A model generated the notes under the pieces. It was not told where the DNA came from, ran no database searches, and saw only the letters and a program-made list of their open reading frames with translations. From Pseudomonas ovata (GTDB lineage Bacteria > Pseudomonadota > Gammaproteobacteria > Pseudomonadales > Pseudomonadaceae): 64,000 nucleotides of DNA. The translations under genes were made by a program, and so were the position numbers. Numbering within the stretch: the first letter of the stretch is position 1; each line of letters starts with the position of its first letter. Shown here in pieces: positions 58,407-64,000 of the stretch. The stretch spans positions 62,001-126,000 of the forward strand of contig NZ_QFFU01000017.1 of NCBI RefSeq assembly GCF_003131185.1. The letters run 5' to 3'.

Positions 58407-59027
58407 TCAGGAACAGGCGAGCGCGCCAAACAACGGCTCCAGGGCCAGCCGGGTACGCGCCTCGGCCAGCGCGCTGTTGACGGCTTCATCACCGAACACC
58501 AGGCCCTGCAAATAGCTGAAGTGCAGGTCGAACACGCCCAGGGTGTTGAGCACATGGCGCAGGTAGGACGTGAGGAAATCAGGCTGCCGCGCCCGCACGC
58601 CCTGATGAAAGCCACCGGACCCCGCCAGCACGTAGGTCGGCCGGTCGCACAGCAGGCCGGTCTTGCCCTCGGGACCTGCGCTGAAGGTGCGCTGAATGCG
58701 CAGCACATAATCGATCCACAGCTTGAGCGCGGCAGGCACGGTGAAGTTATGCATCGGCGTGGCGATCAGCAGCACATCGCAGCGTTGCAGCTCATTGATC
58801 AGCGCCTCGGACACCTCGAACACCGGCGCGTCGAACGGGGTGACCGTGGTCAGGGCGCGGGCATACTCACCGGTCAACGGCGGCAATGGCCGGGCACCCA
58901 GATCGCGCTCGACCAGCGCCAGCACCGGTTGCCGCTGGCGCAAGGCGCTTATCAGCTCCAAAGCCAGCCGGTAAGCATGGGAAGCCTCGCCTTGGGGGCT
59001 GGCATTGATCAGCAGGACGTTTTTCAT
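58407..59027 (-). CDS. FMN-dependent NADH-azoreductase-like flavodoxin-fold oxidoreductase
   Basis: 206 residues. Flavodoxin-like fold with the FMN phosphate loop LLINASPQGEASHAY (about 5-19), the second FMN loop TPMHNFTVPAALKLWIDYV and the GSGGFHQGV segment. These match AzoR quinone/azo reductases. The start at 59027 was chosen because homologues start MKNVLLI and because an upstream GGAG is present; the frame open to 59162 is not conserved. It overlaps the acetyltransferase gene by 4 bases. Confidence 0.88.
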   Translation of the reverse strand: MKNVLLINASPQGEASHAYRLALELISALRQRQPVLALVERDLGARPLPPLTGEYARALTTVTPFDAPVFEVSEALINELQRCDVLLIATPMHNFTVPAALKLWIDYVLRIQRTFSAGPEGKTGLLCDRPTYVLAGSGGFHQGVRARQPDFLTSYLRHVLNTLGVFDLHFSYLQGLVFGDEAVNSALAEARTRLALEPLFGALACS

Positions 59028-59470
59028 ACTGCGCTCCCGTCGTTCAGGCCCTGGGTGAAGTGCATGCCACGGGCCAGCAGGCCCTGGCGAAAATAGAAAC
59101 GCTGGGCCAGCGGCATGTGCAGTCCGGTGTCCAGCACCAGGTGCTGGCAACCCCGACGACACGCCTCGCTGCGCACGGCCTCCAGCAACTGCGCACCCAG
59201 GCCGCTGCGCTGCAGGTCGGGACTGATGACCAGGTCGTCGACATAGATGAAGCGGCCATACAACAGGTTTTCCAACTCACGGTAGCCGGCCAGGCCAACG
59301 GTGGTTTTACCGTCGCGCACGGCCAACAGGCGATACCCCTGGCCGGTCTGGCGCAGCAGTTGCGCGGTATAGGCCTCGGTGCAGGCCAGATGCGGGCGCA
59401 GGACGCGCATCAGCTCGAAACTGGCCGCCAGGCCGGATCGGTCGTCGAGGTGCAGAAAGGTATAGGCCAT
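59024..59470 (-). CDS. GNAT family N-acetyltransferase
   Basis: 148 residues. The acetyl-CoA-binding motif A is YVDDLVISPDLQRSGLGAQLLEAV, followed by LVLDTGLHMPLAQRFYFRQG. Substrate unknown. The ATG at 59470 (MAYTFLHLDD) is the likely start, but a GTG at 59500 would add 10 residues and neither has a strong ribosome site. It is the first gene of a three-gene minus-strand set and is divergent from a MocR-type regulator, which may control it. Confidence 0.85.
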   Translation of the reverse strand: MAYTFLHLDDRSGLAASFELMRVLRPHLACTEAYTAQLLRQTGQGYRLLAVRDGKTTVGLAGYRELENLLYGRFIYVDDLVISPDLQRSGLGAQLLEAVRSEACRRGCQHLVLDTGLHMPLAQRFYFRQGLLARGMHFTQGLNDGSAV

Positions 59471-59556
59471 GGGGTGAGCCGCCGTGAAGAGAGGGCTCAC
59501 TTTAGGCGGCCGATGACCTAAGCTACAGGGCCAAAAAACACATAAATGACCAGGCC

Positions 59557-60957
59557 ATGTTGACGCCCTTCATTCCGGATCGCAGCCAGACCTCACCGAT
59601 CTACCGCCAGCTGTACCAACGTTTTCGCGAGTCCATTGCCGACGGCCGCCTGCGTCCTGGCGACCGGGTGCCGGCCGTGCGTGCGCTGGCGGCGGAACTG
59701 AACCTGGCGCGCGGCACCGTGGAGGCGGCTTACCAGTTGTTAATAGCTGAAGGCTACCTGATTGCCCGTGGTGCGGCCGGTACGGTGGTCACACCACATT
59801 TGCCGGCCCTTGCTACAGGCGCCGTGCCGTTGCCGGAGCCGGCAGCGCCCTTCACGTCCAGCCATCGCGGTGCACTGCCGCAGGCCTTGCAGATGGGCCT
59901 GCCGGCGCTGGATGCCTTTCCGCGCAAGCTGTGGACCCGCCTGGCCGGGCGTCAACTGCGCCAGGCCGGGCTTGAAGGGCTGGTCTATCCCGACCCGCAA
60001 GGCCATGCACCGCTGCGGGCGGCCATCGCCACTTATCTGGGGATTTCACGCGGTATCACCTGCCGGGCCGAACAGGTGTTCGTCTGCGCCGGCTACCGCG
60101 CCTGCCTGGACCTGATCGTCCACACGCTGATGCAACCCGATGACCGCTGCTGGTTCGAGGAGCCGGGCTATTTCATGGCCCGCAATGCCTTGCAGCACGC
60201 CGGCATGCACCTGGTGCCGGTGCCGGTGGACGACCAGGGCCTGGACGTGGCCCAAGGCATTCAGCGTGCACCGGATGCCCGCTTTGCCGTGGTCACCCCG
60301 ACCCACCAGAGCCCGCTGGGTGTGTCGCTGTCGTTGCCGCGCCGCCTGGCCCTGCTGGACTGGGCCGGCCGCAACCAGCGCTGGATCATCGAGGATGACT
60401 ACGACAGCGAATACCGCTACCAGGGTAGGCCGTTGCCTGCACTCAAGAGCCTCGACCAGCAAGGCCGTGTGCTGTACACCGGCACCTTCAGCAAGGTGCT
60501 GTTTCCCGGCCTGCGCCTGGCCTACCTGGTGGTGCCGGCCGAACAGAACCAGGCCTTCGCCTGCCAGGCCGACCGGCTGCACAACCATTGCCCGCAGTTG
60601 CTGCAAGCCACGGTCACGGCGTTTCTCAACGAGGGACATTTTGCCCGGCACCTGAACAGGATGCGCCAGCTTTACGCACACCGCCGTCACTGGCTGGTCG
60701 AGGCCTTGCAACAGGCCTTTGGCGAGCGCCTGGACCTCAATCCGCAGGCCGGCGGCATGCATGTGCTGGCCGGCCTGCCAGAAGGTGACGACGTCGAAAT
60801 AGCCCGGCGTGCCAGAGCCCAGGGCCTCTCGATAGAGCCGCTGTCGCAATGGTATCTGCAAGAGACGCCCCGGCAGGGGTTGGTGATGGGCTTTACCAAT
60901 GTCACCCGTGCCGAACAGGCGTCGGCACTGGCGCAGCGGTTGGCAGGCTGTCTTTAA
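59557..60957 (+). CDS. MocR/PdxR-type transcriptional regulator
   Basis: 466 residues: GntR-type winged HTH (about 10-75: PIYRQLYQRFRESIADGRLRPGDRVP, ARGTVEAAYQLLIAEGYL) fused to a fold-type I aminotransferase domain. PLP-binding segments are VDDQGLDV-like PVPVDDQGLDVA, IIEDDYDSEYRY and GTFSKVLFPGLRLAY with the Schiff-base Lys. MocR proteins usually regulate pyridoxal synthesis or amino acid metabolism. It is divergent from the GNAT gene 87 bases away, the probable target. The stop overlaps the thyA stop by 4 bases, convergent. Confidence 0.92.
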   Translation: MLTPFIPDRSQTSPIYRQLYQRFRESIADGRLRPGDRVPAVRALAAELNLARGTVEAAYQLLIAEGYLIARGAAGTVVTPHLPALATGAVPLPEPAAPFTSSHRGALPQALQMGLPALDAFPRKLWTRLAGRQLRQAGLEGLVYPDPQGHAPLRAAIATYLGISRGITCRAEQVFVCAGYRACLDLIVHTLMQPDDRCWFEEPGYFMARNALQHAGMHLVPVPVDDQGLDVAQGIQRAPDARFAVVTPTHQSPLGVSLSLPRRLALLDWAGRNQRWIIEDDYDSEYRYQGRPLPALKSLDQQGRVLYTGTFSKVLFPGLRLAYLVVPAEQNQAFACQADRLHNHCPQLLQATVTAFLNEGHFARHLNRMRQLYAHRRHWLVEALQQAFGERLDLNPQAGGMHVLAGLPEGDDVEIARRARAQGLSIEPLSQWYLQETPRQGLVMGFTNVTRAEQASALAQRLAGCL

Positions 60958-61925
60958 ACAGCCATGGGCGCCGTCAGTGGCGCATGATGCTGATAGCCTT
61001 CCAGGCTGAAGTCCGAAGGTTCGATCAGCTCCAGCCACTCGGGCTGATAGACACCGGTCTTGGCAAAGTCCGGCACACGGTCGGAAATGACCAGCTTCGG
61101 CGCCGGGAACGGCTCACGGGTCATCTGCTCGTTGAGCATGTCCAGATGGTTTTCATACACATGGGCATCGCCGATGAAGTAGGTGAACCAGCGCGGTGTG
61201 TAGCCGGTCAGGCGCCCGATCAGGCTCAGCAGCGCTGCACCCTCGGTGAGGTTGAACGGCGTGCCCAGACCCAGGTCGTTGGAGCGGATGTACAGGGTCA
61301 GGGAGATTTCCCGGGTCTGCGGATTGGGGTGCAGCTGGTACAGCAAATGACACGGCGGCAAGGCCATTTCATCGAGCTGCGCGCAGTTCCAGCCGTGGAA
61401 CAGAATGCGCCGGCTGCCGGGGTCGTTGATGATGGTGTCGACGCACTGGCGGATCTGGTCGATGGCCTTGTACAGCACCACGAACGCCTGACCGTCTTCT
61501 TCGGCCTCGGCGATCTGCCGGTAGCCCTGGGCCAGGGTCTGCTCGATAGCCGCCTGGTTGCTGGCCGGAATGCGCTTGTAGGCCGGCCACTTGCGCCATT
61601 GCACGCCGTAGATTTCGCCCAGGTCGTCTTCACCCTGGCGGAACGGGTTGTTCAGCCAGTGGGTATTCTCGTTGGCGTTCTGGTCCCAGACCTTGCAGCC
61701 CAGGGCACGGAATTCAGCGGCGTTGTTGACGCCGCGCAAGAAGCCGACCATCTCGCCGATGGCTGATTTGAACGCCAGGCGCCGGGTGGTGATGGCCGGA
61801 AAGCCTTCCTGCAGGTCATAGCGCAACATGGCGCCGGGGAAACTGATGGTGTTCACCCCGGTGCGGTTGGCCTGCAAGGTCCCGTGCTTGATCACATGGG
61901 CGACCAGTTCCAGATATTGCTTCAT
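60954..61925 (-). CDS. thyA: Thymidylate synthase ThyA
   Basis: Makes dTMP from dUMP with methylene-tetrahydrofolate. 323 residues, longer than the E. coli enzyme (264) because of an insertion of about 50 residues between the N-terminal part and the catalytic core (QNANENTHWLNNPFRQGEDD), a variant also known from Lactobacillus-type enzymes. Catalytic Cys is in ALPPCHLLYQ; the dUMP-binding segment is NDLGLGTPFN and the C-terminus ends in AV. It lies 51 bases downstream of lgt, on the same strand, as in other pseudomonads. Confidence 0.96.
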   Translation of the reverse strand: MKQYLELVAHVIKHGTLQANRTGVNTISFPGAMLRYDLQEGFPAITTRRLAFKSAIGEMVGFLRGVNNAAEFRALGCKVWDQNANENTHWLNNPFRQGEDDLGEIYGVQWRKWPAYKRIPASNQAAIEQTLAQGYRQIAEAEEDGQAFVVLYKAIDQIRQCVDTIINDPGSRRILFHGWNCAQLDEMALPPCHLLYQLHPNPQTREISLTLYIRSNDLGLGTPFNLTEGAALLSLIGRLTGYTPRWFTYFIGDAHVYENHLDMLNEQMTREPFPAPKLVISDRVPDFAKTGVYQPEWLELIEPSDFSLEGYQHHAPLTAPMAV

Positions 61926-61976
61926 TTCATTACCTGTATCGTTGAACCCGCCAGGCTCGCACCCGGCGTTTCAGAA

Positions 61977-62789
61977 TTAAACCGCTGCCTTGTGGGCATT
62001 CGGGGCGCGCTTGTAGGCCAGCCAGATGAGCAGCAGGCCGGCGATGATCATCGGCAGGCTGAGGATCTGGCCCATGGTGACCCAGCCCCAGGCCAGGTAG
62101 CCCAGTTGTGCGTCGGGCACGCGCACGAACTCGACGACAAAGCGGAAGATCCCGTAGAACAGCGCGAACATGCCAGACACGGCCATGGTCGGGCGCGGCT
62201 TGCGCGCGAACAGGTTGAGGATGATGAACAGTGCCACGCCTTCCAGAGCAAACTGGTACAGCTGCGAAGGATGGCGCGCCAGCTGGGCCGGGTCGCTGAA
62301 CGGCGGAAAGATCATGGCCCACGGCACGTCGGTCGGCTTGCCCCACAGTTCGGCATTGATAAAGTTGCCGATGCGGCCCGCACCCAGGCCGATCGGCACC
62401 AGCGGGGCGACGAAATCCATGATCTGGAAAAAGCTCTTGCCGTTGCGCCGCCCGAACCACCAGGCAGCGATCATCACGCCGACAAAACCGCCATGGAAGG
62501 CCATGCCGCCTTTCCAGACCTCGAAAATCAATAACGGGTTGGCCAGGTAATTGGACAGGTCGTAGAACAGCACATAGCCCAGCCGCCCACCGACGATGAC
62601 GCCCATGGCCAGCCAGAAGATCAGGTCGGAAAGTTTTTCCTTGGTCCAGGTCGGATCAAAGCTGTTCAGCCGGCGCGAGGCCAGCCACCAGGCGCCTCCG
62701 ATGCCGACCAGGTACATCAGCCCGTACCAGTGGATCTGCAGCGGGCCGAGGGAAACCGCTACCGGGTCAATCTGCGGGTAAGGCAGCAT
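61977..62789 (-). CDS. lgt: Prolipoprotein diacylglyceryl transferase Lgt
   Basis: Transfers diacylglyceryl from phosphatidylglycerol to the lipobox Cys of prolipoproteins in the inner membrane. 270 residues and seven helices. Signature segments are HGGFVGVMIAAWWFGRRNGK (essential His) and GRIGNFINAELWGKPTDVPW. Standard length. Probable operon with thyA. Confidence 0.96.
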   Translation of the reverse strand: MLPYPQIDPVAVSLGPLQIHWYGLMYLVGIGGAWWLASRRLNSFDPTWTKEKLSDLIFWLAMGVIVGGRLGYVLFYDLSNYLANPLLIFEVWKGGMAFHGGFVGVMIAAWWFGRRNGKSFFQIMDFVAPLVPIGLGAGRIGNFINAELWGKPTDVPWAMIFPPFSDPAQLARHPSQLYQFALEGVALFIILNLFARKPRPTMAVSGMFALFYGIFRFVVEFVRVPDAQLGYLAWGWVTMGQILSLPMIIAGLLLIWLAYKRAPNAHKAAV

Positions 62790-62916
62790 TGCGACTCCTT
62801 AATGGGATGCCTTTGCGGCAACGTGATCAGCGGCGCATGTTACCGGAGCGGGGCGTGGGGCTCTAGCCGAGACCGACCGAAGATCGTTACAGTTTCATCT
62901 TCCAAAGGAGCACCGC

Positions 62917-63672
62917 ATGTGTCTGATCGTATTCGCCTGGCGCCCCGGCCACTCACAACCGTTGATCGTAGCGGCCAATCGTGACGAGTTTTACGCCCGC
63001 CCCACGCAAGCGCTGGCGCCATGGCCGGATGCGCCGCAAGTGTATGCCGGGCGCGACCTGGAGGCCGGTGGCACCTGGCTGGGCGTCACCACGAACGGAC
63101 GCTTTGCGGCGCTGACCAATATTCGCCAGCCTGGACAAACGCCGGGGCTGCGTTCGCGGGGTGAGCTGGTGGCGGGGTTTCTGACCGGCGAGCAGTCGCC
63201 CGAGGTGTATATGGCCGAGGTGGCGGATCGAGCACATGAGTACACGGGTTTCAATCTTCTGGTGGGTGATTCCGGTGCGCTGTATTACTTGGGCTCGCGG
63301 CAACCGGCACCACAGCGCCTGGAAGAAGGTGTATATGGACTGTCCAATGCCGGACTCGACACGCCCTGGCCCAAGCTGCGCAAGGCCAGGGCCGGGCTGG
63401 CCGCCCACCTGTCTGACCCGCACCCCCCGGCCCTGCTGGCGTTGTTGAGCGATGGCGAACCGGTCGCCGTGGGCGATCTGCCCGATACCGGGGTGGGCCT
63501 GGCGACCGAGACCTTGCTGTCGAGCGTGTTCATTGCCAGCGCACATTACGGCACACGGGCCAGCACCGTCCTGATCGTCGAGGCCGACGGACGCCAGCGC
63601 CTGGTCGAACGCAGTTTCGGGGTGCAGGGGGTGCAATCGGGCGAGGTCGCGCTGAATATACGTATCGGGTAG
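62917..63672 (+). CDS. NRDE/TANGO2 family protein
   Basis: 251 residues. The N-terminal MCLIVFAW with Cys2 and NRDEFYARP (about 26-34) are the defining motifs of the NRDE (TANGO2) family; the Cys would be N-terminal after Met removal, as in Ntn hydrolases (inference). GGTWLGVTTNGRFAALTNIR and the C-terminal ASTVLIVEADGRQRLVERSF are also conserved. Function is unclear, possibly heme or lipid handling. The TAG stop (63670-63672) is the first TAG of a REP arm. The last 127 or so bases plus the REP head are repeated at 63844. Confidence 0.88.
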   Translation: MCLIVFAWRPGHSQPLIVAANRDEFYARPTQALAPWPDAPQVYAGRDLEAGGTWLGVTTNGRFAALTNIRQPGQTPGLRSRGELVAGFLTGEQSPEVYMAEVADRAHEYTGFNLLVGDSGALYYLGSRQPAPQRLEEGVYGLSNAGLDTPWPKLRKARAGLAAHLSDPHPPALLALLSDGEPVAVGDLPDTGVGLATETLLSSVFIASAHYGTRASTVLIVEADGRQRLVERSFGVQGVQSGEVALNIRIG

Positions 63673-63792
63673 GAGCGCGCTTGCCGGAATGCCGGACCAC
63701 CGCGACCGGCTGCGTTAGCAGTCGTAAATTTTCAGCGTCTACACAATTTCTGCGAGCGCTGCGCACTCGATCGCGGGCAAGCGCGCTCCTAC
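63669..63792. repeat. REP module, orientation 2, with CCGGAATGCCGG insertion
   Basis: GTAGGAGCGCGCTTGCCGGA opens at 63669, the inverted GCGCGCTCCTAC closes at 63792. The spacer reads GGCTGCGTTAGCAGTCGTAA, so it is inverted relative to the module that starts at 63968. The head supplies the stop codon of the NRDE gene. Confidence 0.85.
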
Positions 63793-63843
63793 CGAGCCCC
63801 ACAAGGGCGTGTCAGTGCCCTTTCACGGACCCCGGGTTGAGCA

Positions 63844-63971
63844 ATTACGGCACATGGGCCAGCACCGTCCTGATCGTCGAGGCCGACGGACGCCAGCGCC
63901 TGGTCGAACGCAGCTTCGGGGTGCAGGGGGTGCAATCGGGCGAGGTCGCGCTGAATATACGTATCGGGTAG
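63844..63971 (+). pseudogene. Orphan 3'-end copy of the NRDE-family gene
   Basis: Repeats the last 43 or so codons and stop of the gene ending at 63672, and continues into a REP head. Two differences over about 141 bases: Arg to Trp (CGG to TGG) and a synonymous AGT to AGC. No 5' part. The frame happens to stay open leftwards through the preceding REP to 63681, but that reading has no ribosome site or homology. Confidence 0.88.
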
Positions 63972-64000
63972 GAGCGCGCTTGCCCGCGACCGAGTGCGTT
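63968..64000. repeat. REP module head, orientation 1, cut by the window end
   Basis: GTAGGAGCGCGCTTGCCCGC followed by GACCGAGTGCG, the orientation-1 spacer start. It is opposite to the module at 63669, as in the RlmI-like locus. Confidence 0.8.

Noticed and set aside
63681..63971. 96-codon ORF running through a REP into the NRDE tail copy
   Set aside because: No ribosome site; the N-terminal part is translated REP sequence that appears in many frames. Treated as a tail remnant.

Overview
The window is chromosomal DNA of a fluorescent Pseudomonas, most likely of the P. putida group. The evidence is high GC with strong third-position bias, the gene content and gene orders (mtgA–rpoH–ftsXEY, coaD–ferredoxin–mutM, thiI–glnA–ntrBC), and three families of short palindromic REP elements of the Pseudomonas kind. 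Most of it is core housekeeping sequence. There is no prophage, no CRISPR array, no rRNA or tRNA, and no complete insertion sequence.

Region 1 (1–20.9 kb) holds a partial DUF423 membrane protein gene, peptidoglycan glycosyltransferase mtgA, heat-shock sigma factor rpoH with a candidate AlgU-type promoter, the ftsY-ftsE-ftsX operon, an M16 peptidase pair with rsmD, a YheT-type hydrolase, the azlCD exporter, a rhodanese, coaD, a ferredoxin, mutM with an HDOD gene, a PfpI-type protein, an RlmI-like rRNA methyltransferase and ilvD. Region 2 (20.9–22.7 kb) is a compact, lower-GC darT–darG toxin–antitoxin (DNA ADP-ribosylation) module between ilvD and a phosphorylcholine phosphatase gene. Region 3 (23–39.8 kb) holds pchP, folA, a DUF2868/DUF3482 GTPase pair, a Cys-cluster protein, typA, thiI, glnA, a secreted chorismate mutase, an LRR-like protein, two DUF4124 proteins and ntrBC. 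Candidate sigma-54 promoters and NtrC sites precede both glnA and ntrB. Region 4 (39.9–56.8 kb) is the accessory, sulfur-centred part: an amidase with a tiny downstream repeat-protein ORF, an aldo/keto reductase, an orphan SsuA-like binding protein, an FMN monooxygenase and a TonB receptor, with a divergent LacI-type regulator, a perfect operator palindrome and an SDR. It continues with a BetT choline transporter behind a BetI-like operator, serine acetyltransferase epsC, D-cysteine desulfhydrase and a three-gene cystine ABC importer. Region 5 (57–64 kb) holds a two-repeat hypothetical protein, small redox and acetyltransferase genes, a MocR regulator, thyA, lgt and an NRDE/TANGO2-family gene.

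The most unusual structure is that two unrelated genes, the RlmI-like methyltransferase and the NRDE gene, are each followed by a REP module and then by a second copy of their own 3' end, followed by another REP module in the opposite orientation. The RlmI-like tail copy differs almost only at synonymous positions plus an in-frame 9-bp indel, so it looks like the relic of another allele rather than a decayed duplication. Separately, three genes (mtgA, azlD and the NRDE gene) take their stop codon from a repeat element: a REP in two cases and a 131-bp MITE-like element in the third.

Functional linkages are nitrogen assimilation (glnA, ntrBC), envelope biogenesis and division (mtgA, ftsEXY, lgt), folate/thymidylate metabolism (folA, thyA) and organosulfur/cysteine acquisition (41.8–56.8 kb).
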